DNA of 37,995 nucleotides from Rhabdothermincola sp036846205 (GTDB lineage Bacteria; Actinomycetota; Acidimicrobiia; Acidimicrobiales; Acidimicrobilacustridaceae). The stretch spans positions 1-37,995 of the forward strand of contig NZ_DAIUCK010000015.1 of the NCBI RefSeq assembly GCF_036846205.1, read 5' to 3'. Position numbers and translations under genes: made by a program. Below are positions 8,223-15,567 of the stretch, piece after piece (the stretch's first letter is position 1; each line of letters opens with the position of its first letter). The notes beneath the pieces are model-generated. The model saw only the letters and a program-made list of their open reading frames with translations, was not told the origin of the DNA and searched no databases.

Positions 8223-10586
8223 TCAGCCCCGCAGCCGCGCCGGGAGCGCTGCTTCGACCGCCGCCACCACGGCCGAGCGCAGCTCTGCCACCTCATCGTC
8301 GGTGAGGGTGCGGTCCTCGGCCTGCAGCCGCAAGCGGTACGCGAGGCTGCGGCGCCCCTCAGGTACCGGAGGACCCCGGAAGACGTCGAACAGCCGCAGT
8401 GACGAGAGCAGCTCCCCCGCGGTCGATCGGATGACCGACTCGACCTCCGCGGCGGGCACCCCCTCGTCAACCTCGAACGCGAGGTCGAGATCGCTCGAGG
8501 GATACCGGCTGACGGGCCGATAGTGGCGCTCGCCGTGCGGTAGGGCGAGGAGATGGTCCAGATCCAGCTCCAGCCAGGCCACTCGCTCGGCGATGCCGAA
8601 GCCCGCCAGGACCTCGGGGTCGATCTCCCCCACCGCCCCGACCGGCTCACCGGCCACCACCACCTGGGCGGACCGGGTGGGGTGCAGCCCCGCGACAGGC
8701 ACCTGCTCCAGACGGGCGTCGGCGACGGCGAGCGCGCCCGCCAGCACCCGCCAAACGCCGACGGCTTCGAACGCGTCCGCGCCGGCCAGCGCGACCCCCA
8801 GGTGCTCCGGCTCGTCGGGTAGCTCCTGCCCGTCGACCACTCGGAAAACCTTGCCCACCTCGAACAGGCGCACGCCGAGGTTGCGATGAGACGCGTTGTA
8901 CCCGAGCGCCTTGAGCAGACCCGGGCGCAGCGAGGTTCGCAGCACGCTCTCCTCGGCCGCCAGGGGGTTGGTGATCGTGATGCCCGGCAGGGGGCTGCCG
9001 GTGCGCTCGAGATCACTCGGATCCAGGAACGGCATGGGCATCGCCTCGTCGACCCCCAGACCGACCATCACCTCCCGCACCAGCCGGCGCTCCCGCTGCC
9101 GCTCGGTGAGCCCGCCCGTGCGAACAGCCGTCGGCTGCGTGCGGGGGATGTGGCCGTATCCGAAGTGGCGGGCGACCTCCTCGATGACATCGGTCTCGGT
9201 GGCGGTGTCCGGCCGGAACGACGGTACCGTCACCGCCAGGGCCTCCTCCTCACCGCCGTTCGCAGCCGGTTCGCAACGGAACCCGATCGGCTCGAGGTAG
9301 CCCACGATCTGCGCCGTGCTCAACGATGTCCCCAGCAGGCTGTTCACCCGGCTGGTGCGGACCCGAACCGTCGGAGGTACCGGCAGGTCGCCCCGCTCGT
9401 CGATCACCCCCGGTGCCAGCTCGCCGCTGCCGGTGACCAGCAACTCCGCGAAGCGCCGGGCGGCGAGGTCGATCACCTCCGGATCGGTTCCCCGCTCGAA
9501 TCGGGCCGACGCCTCGCTGCGCAGCCCCAGCCGCTTGGAGGTGCGGGCGATGGCCATCGGCTGCCACCACGCCATCTCCAGGAGGACGTCGGTGGTGGAC
9601 TGGTCGATCTCGGTCGAGAGGCCTCCCATCACTCCGGCGATGGCTACCGGGGTGCCCTCTCCGTCGGCCACCACCCCGTCGGTCGGACGAAGTGATCGCT
9701 CCACACCGTCGAGGGTGACAATGCGCTCGCCATCCCTCGCCCACCGGACCCGCAGACCCCCACCACGGATCTTGGACAGGTCGAAGGTGTGGTTCGGTTG
9801 GCCGAGCTCGAGCATCACGTAGTTCGACACGTCCACCACGTGGTTGATGGGCCGCATGCCCAGCGCCAGCAGGCGGGTGCGCAGCCAGGCAGGCGACGAG
9901 CCGACGGTGACCCCCCGTAGGAGCCGGGCGACGAAGCGCCCGCAGAGATCGGTGTCGAGGATCTCCACGGAGAAGAACTCCAGTGGTGCACCCTTCTCAT
10001 CCACCGCAGGATCCGGCAGGGAGAACGGCACCTGCAGCCTGGCTGCCAGGTCACGGGCCACGCCCGCAACGGACATGGCGTCCGGCCGGTTCGGATTGAT
10101 CTCGAGGTCGTAGAGCACGTCGGTCTCGATACCGAGCGCCGTGCGCAGATCGGTACCGGCCTCAAGCGCCGGGTCGAGGATCAGGATGCCACTGTGATCG
10201 GTCCCCAAGCCGAGCTCGGCTGCGGAACAGAGCATGCCGTTCGACCATTCGCCCCGCAGCTTCCGACGCTCGATGCGCAGGCCGCTGGGCATGACCGTAC
10301 CCAGGGTCGCCAGCGGGACCTTGTCCCCGACCGACATGTTGAACGCGCCGCAGCAGATCTGGCACGGCTGACCGTCGCCCGCATCGACCTCGACCAGCTG
10401 GATTTTGTCGGCATCCGGGTGGCGCCGCAGGGCGAGGACCGTCGCCACCACGATGCCGTCGAGGCCCTCGCCGAGCCGTTGGATGGACTCCACGGTCATG
10501 CCGAGGTCGCTCATCTGCTCCCCGAGCATCACCGGATCACCCTCGAAGGGCGCGAACTCCCGCAACCACGACAGCAGGACCTTCAC
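8223..10586 (-). CDS. pheT: Phenylalanyl-tRNA synthetase beta subunit
   Basis: Beta chain of the alpha2-beta2 enzyme that charges tRNA-Phe; it carries the tRNA-binding and editing modules. At 787 residues it has the full bacterial layout: an N-terminal OB-fold tRNA-binding domain (about 40-150, with HPDADKIQLVEVD and NGMLCSAAELG), the B3/B4 editing region (about 210-380), B5 (about 400-475), the catalytic-like core, and a C-terminal anticodon-binding FDX-ACB domain (about 695-787, starting YRPVSRYPSSDLDLAFEV). The ATG at 10586 follows the pheS stop by 1 bp, so the two subunits are made together. Confidence 0.98.
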   Translation of the reverse strand: MKVLLSWLREFAPFEGDPVMLGEQMSDLGMTVESIQRLGEGLDGIVVATVLALRRHPDADKIQLVEVDAGDGQPCQICCGAFNMSVGDKVPLATLGTVMPSGLRIERRKLRGEWSNGMLCSAAELGLGTDHSGILILDPALEAGTDLRTALGIETDVLYDLEINPNRPDAMSVAGVARDLAARLQVPFSLPDPAVDEKGAPLEFFSVEILDTDLCGRFVARLLRGVTVGSSPAWLRTRLLALGMRPINHVVDVSNYVMLELGQPNHTFDLSKIRGGGLRVRWARDGERIVTLDGVERSLRPTDGVVADGEGTPVAIAGVMGGLSTEIDQSTTDVLLEMAWWQPMAIARTSKRLGLRSEASARFERGTDPEVIDLAARRFAELLVTGSGELAPGVIDERGDLPVPPTVRVRTSRVNSLLGTSLSTAQIVGYLEPIGFRCEPAANGGEEEALAVTVPSFRPDTATETDVIEEVARHFGYGHIPRTQPTAVRTGGLTERQRERRLVREVMVGLGVDEAMPMPFLDPSDLERTGSPLPGITITNPLAAEESVLRTSLRPGLLKALGYNASHRNLGVRLFEVGKVFRVVDGQELPDEPEHLGVALAGADAFEAVGVWRVLAGALAVADARLEQVPVAGLHPTRSAQVVVAGEPVGAVGEIDPEVLAGFGIAERVAWLELDLDHLLALPHGERHYRPVSRYPSSDLDLAFEVDEGVPAAEVESVIRSTAGELLSSLRLFDVFRGPPVPEGRRSLAYRLRLQAEDRTLTDDEVAELRSAVVAAVEAALPARLRG

Positions 10587-10587
10587 G

Positions 10588-11634
10588 TCAGAACTGCTCC
10601 AGGAACCGGACGTCGTTGATCATCAGCTCTCGGATGTCGTCGACGCCGTGCCGCATCAACGCCAGCCGATCGATGCCGAACCCGAACGCGAAGCCCGTCC
10701 ACTCCTCCGGGTCGAGACCTACGGCGCGGAAGACGTTCGGATGGACCATGCCGCAGCCGCCGAGCTCCAACCACCCCGTCTGACCACAGGTGCGACAGCC
10801 CTGGCCCTCACAGATGATGCAGTTGATGTCGTACTCGGCGGAGGGCTCCGTGAACGGGAAGTAGGAGGGGCGCAGCCGCGAGTGGATGGCGCCACCGAAG
10901 TAGGCGGTGGTGAACGCCTCGAGGGTGCCCGCCAGGTCGCCGAAGCTCACCTCGCGGTCGACGACCAGCCCCTCGATCTGGTGGAACACAGGCAGATGGC
11001 TGGCATCCGCCGTGTCGCGCCGGTAGACGCGCCCGGGCGCGACCACGGCGATCGGCGGTGGCGCGGCCTGCATGACCCGGATCTGCACCGGCGAGGTGTG
11101 GGTACGCAGCAGAACTGTCTCCGGCTCACCGAGGTTGACGTAGAGCGTGTCCCACATGCCCCGGGCCGGATGCGCCGCGGGGATGTTGAGGGCCTCGAAG
11201 TTGTAGAAGTCGGTCTCGACCTCGGGGCCCTCGGCGACGGTGAACCCCATCCCCACGAACACGTCCTCGAGCCGGTCACGGGTCTGGGTCACCAGATGGT
11301 GATGGCCCCGGCGAGCCGGGTCACGGCTCTCGGTGAGATCGAGCCGCTCCTGCTCCAGGCGCTGCGCCCGGGCGAGCCCGTCGAGCTCGGATCGACGGTC
11401 GGCAAGCGCGGCCTCCAACGCGCGGCGGGCCTCGTTGAGCGCCTGGCCGGCCATCCGGCGCTGGTCGGGACCGAGCGCTCCCAGCGACTTCTTCACGGTC
11501 GTGAGGCGGGCCTTCTTGCCCAGCACCTCGATCTCCACCGACCGCAGTTCGTCCAGCGTTCGGGCAGCGGTGATGCGAGCCACGCCCTCTCGCGTGGTGT
11601 CCTCGATCTCGCTGATCAGGTCCCGGTCGCTCAC
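10588..11634 (-). CDS. pheS: Phenylalanyl-tRNA synthetase alpha subunit
   Basis: Catalytic chain of PheRS, a class II aminoacyl-tRNA synthetase. The 348-residue protein has an N-terminal coiled coil (about 1-100) that binds tRNA, then motif 2 around VYRRDTADASHLPVFHQIEG (203-222) and motif 3 in GFGIDRLALM (318-327). Four cysteines (272, 275, 280, 283; CxxCx4CxxC) sit before GGCGMVHPNV and look like a small metal knuckle. I chose the GTG at 11634, which has a ribosome site (AGGGTGA) a few bases upstream; alternatives are a GTG at 11643 or one far upstream inside the neighbouring gene. No T-box or attenuator was seen in the 56-bp gap upstream. Confidence 0.96.
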   Translation of the reverse strand: MSDRDLISEIEDTTREGVARITAARTLDELRSVEIEVLGKKARLTTVKKSLGALGPDQRRMAGQALNEARRALEAALADRRSELDGLARAQRLEQERLDLTESRDPARRGHHHLVTQTRDRLEDVFVGMGFTVAEGPEVETDFYNFEALNIPAAHPARGMWDTLYVNLGEPETVLLRTHTSPVQIRVMQAAPPPIAVVAPGRVYRRDTADASHLPVFHQIEGLVVDREVSFGDLAGTLEAFTTAYFGGAIHSRLRPSYFPFTEPSAEYDINCIICEGQGCRTCGQTGWLELGGCGMVHPNVFRAVGLDPEEWTGFAFGFGIDRLALMRHGVDDIRELMINDVRFLEQF

Positions 11635-11690
11635 GCCGTTCACCCTGCCGTCACGGGCTCGGCCCGTCCAAATCCGTCGATCGCCGCAGG

Positions 11691-12557
11691 CTAGGTCAAC
11701 GGCGTGGACGTGCGAGCCGGAAATCGGGCCGAGTCGTAGCCCCAGGCGCTGCGCCGCCTCGCCCACTCGAAGCACAGCAGCGAGCCCGCCACCGCGACGT
11801 TCAGGCTCTCGACCTGGCCTGCCATCGGGATGCTCACCATCACGTCCCCGGGCCCGAGCAGGCCGGGCGGCAGACCCTGGGCCTCACCTCCCAGCACCAG
11901 GGCCACGTCGTCGGGCCACGGGTAGCGGTCGAAGGGCCGGTCGCCCGACTGGGTGGCGCCGACGATCGTGAAACCGGCATCCCGCAGCACCGCGACGGCG
12001 GTGGCGGGATCAGGGGCGGTGGCGACCGGCACCCGGAACAACGACCCTGCGGAGGCACGGATGGTCTTCGGCGAGAGCGGATCGACCGAGGCTCCACCGA
12101 ACATCACCCCGCTGGCACCGGCCGCCTCCGCGGTGCGCACGAGAGTGCCCGCGTTGCCGGGATCGGCGACACCTGCCAGCACGAGCACCAACCCTCCACG
12201 AGACTGCCCCACGAGCTCGTCGAGAGGCATGGGCCGACCGGCCACCACCGCCATGGCAGGCTGCGGGGCCACCACATCGGCGATCCGACCGAGCACGCCC
12301 GGGGCCAGGTGCCGGACCGGCACCCCACGCTCCTGGGCGCGCATCGCCACCTCGGCGAGCGCACCGCCTGCCGGGGCTTCCGCGTCGAGGTACACCTCAA
12401 CCACCTCGGCACCGCTGGCAAGTGCCTCGAGGACCAACGTCGGCCCCTCGACGACGTACTGGCCGTGCTCCGAACGCGCCCTGCGGCGCCCGAAGAGGCG
12501 CCGCAGGTGCTGGACCGTCGGGTTCCGAGCCGACAGCGGGCTCGGTTCGGGGGGCAC
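11691..12557 (-). CDS. SpoU/TrmH-family RNA 2'-O-ribose methyltransferase (likely 23S rRNA)
   Basis: S-adenosylmethionine-dependent RNA ribose methyltransferase of the SPOUT class. The 288 residues have an N-terminal substrate-binding domain of the RlmB/TsnR type (about 10-90, with YVVEGPTLVLEAL), then the three SpoU motifs: ADPGNAGTLVRTAEAAG (motif 1), LGGEAQGLP (motif 2) and SIPMAGQVESLNVAVAGSLL (motif 3). It lies between rplT and pheS, a common place for this gene in bacteria. The predicted start is a GTG without a strong ribosome site. The exact rRNA target cannot be told from sequence; antibiotic-resistance TsnR-type activity is a less likely alternative. Confidence 0.9.
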   Translation of the reverse strand: MPPEPSPLSARNPTVQHLRRLFGRRRARSEHGQYVVEGPTLVLEALASGAEVVEVYLDAEAPAGGALAEVAMRAQERGVPVRHLAPGVLGRIADVVAPQPAMAVVAGRPMPLDELVGQSRGGLVLVLAGVADPGNAGTLVRTAEAAGASGVMFGGASVDPLSPKTIRASAGSLFRVPVATAPDPATAVAVLRDAGFTIVGATQSGDRPFDRYPWPDDVALVLGGEAQGLPPGLLGPGDVMVSIPMAGQVESLNVAVAGSLLCFEWARRRSAWGYDSARFPARTSTPLT

Positions 12558-12576
12558 GGAGGAAAGCTCCCGGCGC

Positions 12577-12939
12577 TCAGGTGCCGGCCGTCGCCTTCGA
12601 GGCCTTCTCGACCAACGCCGCGAAGGCAGCCGGATCCGACACCGCCAGCTCAGCCAGGACCTTGCGGTCCACGTCGACCTGAGCAGCCTTCAGACCGTTG
12701 ATGAACTGGCTGTAGGTCGTGCCGTTCAGGCGGCAGGCCGCGTTGATCCGCTGGATCCACAGGCGGCGGAACTCGCCCTTGCGGGCTCGGCGATCGCGGT
12801 AGGCGTACTGCAGGGAGTGCATCACCTGCTCGTTGGCAGCTCGGTACGAACGGCTCTTGTTGCCGTAGTAGCCCTTGGCGCGCTCGAGCGTGGAGCGGCG
12901 ATGTTTCTTGCTCGACACGGCTCGCTTCACTCTCGCCAT
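12577..12939 (-). CDS. rplT: Ribosomal protein L20
   Basis: Large-subunit protein L20, an early 23S rRNA assembly protein and, in several bacteria, a repressor of its own operon. The 120 residues are highly typical: MARVKRAVSSKKHRRSTLERAKGY at the basic N-terminus and WIQRINAACRLNG in the globular part. The ATG has a strong ribosome site (AAAGGAG). It is the third gene of infC-rpmI-rplT. A GC-rich inverted repeat (CGCCGC/GCGGCG, 12982-13001) lies in the rpmI-rplT gap and could be an RNA hairpin. Confidence 0.98.
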   Translation of the reverse strand: MARVKRAVSSKKHRRSTLERAKGYYGNKSRSYRAANEQVMHSLQYAYRDRRARKGEFRRLWIQRINAACRLNGTTYSQFINGLKAAQVDVDRKVLAELAVSDPAAFAALVEKASKATAGT

Positions 12940-13016
12940 CGGAGGCTCCTTTCGGGGGACGGACGACAGGTCAGGGGCACACGCCGCGGCAGCGCGCGGC
13001 GGCGGGGAGGATCAGC

Positions 13017-13211
13017 TCAGCCGCCGAGCTGCCGGCGAACGTGGCCCAGGTCACCAGGAGCCACCTCGGTGTGGCCGTGCAATCGCCGCTTCCGACGGGG
13101 GCTCTTCTTCTCGAGGATGTGGTTCAGGTTCGCCTTGCGGCGCATGATCTTGCCGGTGCCCGTTCGCTTGAAGCGCTTGGCGGCACCTCGGTGGGTCTTC
13201 ATCTTCGGCAT
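13017..13211 (-). CDS. rpmI: Ribosomal protein L35
   Basis: Large-subunit protein L35, 64 residues, starting MPKMKTHRGAAKRFKRTGTG, which is the family signature. The reading frame is open further upstream, but the ATG at 13211 with its ribosome site (CGGAGAA) gives the normal length. It is very basic, as expected for an rRNA-binding protein. The 100-bp gap to infC holds a small hairpin (GGGGC-GTTC-GCCCC, 13251-13264) and two copies of a 13-bp tandem repeat. Confidence 0.98.
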   Translation of the reverse strand: MPKMKTHRGAAKRFKRTGTGKIMRRKANLNHILEKKSPRRKRRLHGHTEVAPGDLGHVRRQLGG

Positions 13212-13270
13212 GGCTGTTCTCCGGTCGATGCTGGCGCACGAACGACTGGCGGGGCGTTCGCCCCTGGATC

Positions 13271-13296
13271 GGCGATGTCGGTCGGCGATGTCGGTC
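13271..13296. repeat. Two tandem copies of a 13-bp unit
   Basis: GGCGATGTCGGTC occurs twice back to back (13271-13283 and 13284-13296), followed by a partial third copy. It lies in the infC-rpmI spacer. It may be a simple slippage product; no function is apparent. Confidence 0.85.
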
Positions 13297-13311
13297 GGCG
13301 TCGGGTTCGGA

Positions 13312-13950
13312 TCAGGCGGACGGCTCGCTCTCGGTGACCGCAGGCTTGACCGCGGTCGCCGCTGCGGAATCACCGTTGTCGTCCCGATTGGCCGGGACCG
13401 CTGCTCGCTTGCGCTCCGCAGCAGCCTGCGCCCGCTTGTCCGGGGCGAGCACCATGGTCATGTTGCGGCCGTCGAGCTTCGGGTAGACCTCAACCCGAGC
13501 CAGATGAGCCACATGCTCGGCCACGTCATCCAGGATCCGCTTGCCCAGCTCGGGGTGCTGCATCTCCCGCCCCCGAAACATGATGGTGACCTTCACCTTG
13601 TGACCCTCGCTGAGGAAGCGCTCGATCTGCCGGGTCTTGGTCTCGAAGTCCGCCTGGCCGATCTTCGGCCGGTACTTCATCTCCTTGACCACCACGTTGG
13701 TGCTCTTGCGGCGTGACTCCTTGGCCCGCTGAGCCGCCTCGTACTTGTACTTGCCGTAGTCCATGATCCGGCAGACGGGCGGGATCGCCTTGTCGGCCAC
13801 CTCCACCAGGTCCAATCCGAGATCGCGGGCCATGGCCAGTGCCTCCGGCAGGGGCTTGATCCCCACCTGGCTCCCGTCGGGTGCGACGAGGCGCACCTCC
13901 CGGGCTCGGATGCGGTCGTTGATCCTGGGCTCGCTGCTGGCGGTCGCTAT
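13312..13950 (-). CDS. infC: Translation initiation factor IF-3 with a non-standard AUA start
   Basis: IF-3 binds the 30S subunit, blocks premature 50S joining and rejects wrong start codons. The conserved N-terminus EPRINDRIRAREVRLV must be inside the protein, yet no ATG, GTG or TTG lies upstream of it before an in-frame stop. The best start is ATA at 13950, with GAGGAG (13965-13960) 9 nt upstream, giving 212 residues (IATASSEPRIND...). infC genes commonly use AUU or related codons so that IF-3 can limit its own synthesis. Both domains are present, with KYKYEAAQRAKESRRK in the linker and VKVTIMFRGREMQ in the C-terminal domain. The tail (about 175-212) is rich in Ala and charged residues. A GTG at 13896 would delete conserved sequence. 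Confidence 0.95.
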   Translation of the reverse strand: MATASSEPRINDRIRAREVRLVAPDGSQVGIKPLPEALAMARDLGLDLVEVADKAIPPVCRIMDYGKYKYEAAQRAKESRRKSTNVVVKEMKYRPKIGQADFETKTRQIERFLSEGHKVKVTIMFRGREMQHPELGKRILDDVAEHVAHLARVEVYPKLDGRNMTMVLAPDKRAQAAAERKRAAVPANRDDNGDSAAATAVKPAVTESEPSA

Positions 13951-14004
13951 CGCCGTTCACTCCTCGTCAATGCGCGTCGTCTCCTTGCGCTCGGTCAGTA
14001 GGTA

Positions 14005-14045
14005 CGCCCGAAAATGACGAACGGGCGCCGGGAAGCCGACGCCCG
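14005..14045 (-). promoter_or_regulatory. Structured infC leader with two mutually exclusive hairpins
   Basis: Read in the infC direction, CGGGCGTCGG (14045-14036) can pair with CCGGCGCCCG (14031-14022) around a CTTC loop: 10 bp with one G-U. The last six bases, CGCCCG (14027-14022), can instead pair with CGGGCG (14010-14005). The first stem is followed by TTCGTCATTTT, so it may work as an attenuator. The pairing is seen; the regulatory role is inferred. It does not obviously match the L20-leader architecture I know from Firmicutes. Confidence 0.5.
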
Positions 14046-14050
14046 AACCC

Positions 14051-14074
14051 GGGTGAGACGTCGACGTCTCACCC
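14051..14074. promoter_or_regulatory. Perfect 24-bp palindrome in the infC leader
   Basis: GGGTGAGACGTC followed by its exact reverse complement. It could be a protein operator or, in RNA, a stem of about 10 bp closed by a TCGA tetraloop. No known site was recognised. Confidence 0.6.
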
Positions 14075-14261
14075 ATCGTGGGAATCGACCCGGCGCACTC
14101 GGCGAGCCGGTGGCCGGGTGGGGACACCTCGGTGAGGCACCCCGCTTTCCTTCGGTTGCAGGGCCCTAGAGTACCAGGGAGGTCCGGTGACGGCGACCCC
14201 TGGCAGGCGCCCGCCGACCTTTCGCCCGCACCCACCCACCCGACCCTCGATCGGAGCCTCG

Positions 14262-14711
14262 ATGAGCCTGTGGACCCCCGGTGGAGAAGTACCCGTGAAC
14301 CCTGGCCGCGCCGAGCAACGCCGGCGGCCGCCCCAGGAGGGCCGCGGGGAGGGTGTCGCCGGGCTGGTGGGGGGGCCCGACCTCGACCATCTCAGCCCGG
14401 AGGAGCGGGCGAAAGCCGAGGAGATGATCGCCCAGATGGCCGAGGTGCAGCGCCAGATCGTGGCCGCGCCAGCCGCGCAGGTGGTCGCCAACCACATCGC
14501 TGGCTTCTACGAGCTCGCGATGCTCCACCTCGCCCAGGAGCGACCGAAGTTCGAGGAGGCACAGCTGGCGATCGACGCCATGGCCGGTGTCCTCGACGCG
14601 GTCGGTGACCGGCTGGGCGAGAACGGCCCAGCGCTGCGGCAGGCCCTCACCCAGGCCCAGATGGTCTTCGTGCAGGTCCGCCAGGAGGCCTCCGACGGGA
14701 CACCGGCCTGA
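14262..14711 (+). CDS. DUF1844-type conserved protein
   Basis: A 149-residue protein of unknown function. The N-terminal half (about 1-55) is low-complexity and probably disordered (MSLWTPGGEVPVNPGRAEQ). The C-terminal half is helical and resembles DUF1844: AGFYELAMLHLAQE, then AQLAIDAMAGVLDAVGDRLG, then LRQALTQAQMVFVQVR. From memory, DUF1844 proteins are frequent neighbours of infC in actinobacteria, often in this divergent arrangement. I chose the ATG at 14262 because LWTP-GGE is typical of the start of these proteins; an ATG at 14187 would add an unusual proline-rich stretch. No catalytic motif is visible. Confidence 0.75.
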   Translation: MSLWTPGGEVPVNPGRAEQRRRPPQEGRGEGVAGLVGGPDLDHLSPEERAKAEEMIAQMAEVQRQIVAAPAAQVVANHIAGFYELAMLHLAQERPKFEEAQLAIDAMAGVLDAVGDRLGENGPALRQALTQAQMVFVQVRQEASDGTPA

Positions 14712-14751
14712 CGCCGAACACGGTCACGCGATCTGCCGGCCCATCCGGTTG

Positions 14752-15567
14752 TCATCCCCGCAGGTCGCGCCGCTCGAACGCCACCACTGCAGCACCCAGG
14801 AACACGACGGCGGTGCCTGCCAGCACCACGACCCGCCACAGCGGTAGGCCATTGACCAACGGGTTCTCCCCAGTGGCGTAGAAGAAGGGCGAGATCCACT
14901 TGAATGGACCCAGCCACGACACGACCGGGGCCAGCGACCCCACCAGGTAGGTGGCGGCAGCCGATCCGCCGCCAACCGCGATGGCCAGCGATCGCGACCC
15001 ACTCGCGGCACCAGCGGCGAGCGCGATCAGCCCGAACAACACGCCGAGCAGGACCTGCCCGAGACTCGACGCCGTCACATGGCGCAAAGGCACGTCGACC
15101 TCGAACGCCCGACCCACGCCGAAGGTGACCAGGTAGATGACCGCGGCCAGGACCACCACCTCGGCCACCAGCACGAGCGCTTTCTGCAGCACCACGCTGG
15201 CCCGGGTGACTGGGTAGGAGAGCACCAGGTCGAGCGTGCCTCGCTCCTCCTCGCCGGCGAGGGTGGCTGCCGCGAACCCGATCGCCAGGATGGTCAGCAG
15301 CAACGGTGCGACCAGCGCGAAGAGCTGGCTGTTCAGATAGTCCGCGGCGGAAGCCAGGTCGAAGGTCGTTTCGCCCCCCGCGAACAGCGCCAACAACTCC
15401 GGCGGGTAGTCCTGGAGGATCCGGTTGATGTCCTGTTGACCCTTCATCGCCGGGAACGCCGCCACGATCGCCAGGCAGTAGAGCACCGAACCGAGCACCC
15501 ACCAGAACCGGCCTCGGCGCCGGTCCCGAAAGGCCCGATGGGCCACCGCGAGTCGCGGCCCGGCCAT
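14752..15567 (-). CDS. ABC-2 type transporter, permease subunit
   Basis: Membrane subunit of an exporter-type ABC system. The 271 residues contain about six hydrophobic segments: near 24-40 (VLGSVLYCLAIVAAF), 82-105, 128-150, 170-190, 192-215 and 243-262. A GEEERGTLDLVLSYPVTR motif after the second segment is typical of ABC-2 permeases, which couple to the ATPase through this cytoplasmic region. Its ATG shares one base with the ATPase stop (TGATG), so the two are coupled. The substrate is unknown; drug, lipid or polysaccharide export are family possibilities and nothing here decides between them. Confidence 0.88.
   Translation of the reverse strand: MAGPRLAVAHRAFRDRRRGRFWWVLGSVLYCLAIVAAFPAMKGQQDINRILQDYPPELLALFAGGETTFDLASAADYLNSQLFALVAPLLLTILAIGFAAATLAGEEERGTLDLVLSYPVTRASVVLQKALVLVAEVVVLAAVIYLVTFGVGRAFEVDVPLRHVTASSLGQVLLGVLFGLIALAAGAASGSRSLAIAVGGGSAAATYLVGSLAPVVSWLGPFKWISPFFYATGENPLVNGLPLWRVVVLAGTAVVFLGAAVVAFERRDLRG

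Larger units (their letters stand above)
13951..14261. other. infC leader and divergent promoter region (about 310 bp, no confirmed gene)
   Basis: Intergenic stretch between the divergent infC and DUF1844 genes. It holds the infC ribosome site, two competing hairpins (14005-14045), a 24-bp perfect palindrome (14051-14074) and a 39-codon frame (14076-13957) ending 6 nt before the infC ATA. A TACTCT at 14173-14168 in the minus strand is a possible -10 for infC but has no clear -35. No tRNA or other known RNA family was recognised. Confidence 0.7.

Noticed and set aside
13271..13296. 13-bp tandem repeat as a CRISPR or mobile-element trace
   Set aside because: Only two adjacent copies without spacers; no cas genes, terminal repeats or transposase nearby.
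11953..13716. A 587-codon plus-strand frame across the SpoU gene, rplT, rpmI and infC
   Set aside because: It runs antisense across four well-identified genes and their spacers; low-complexity Arg/Pro/Ala composition only.
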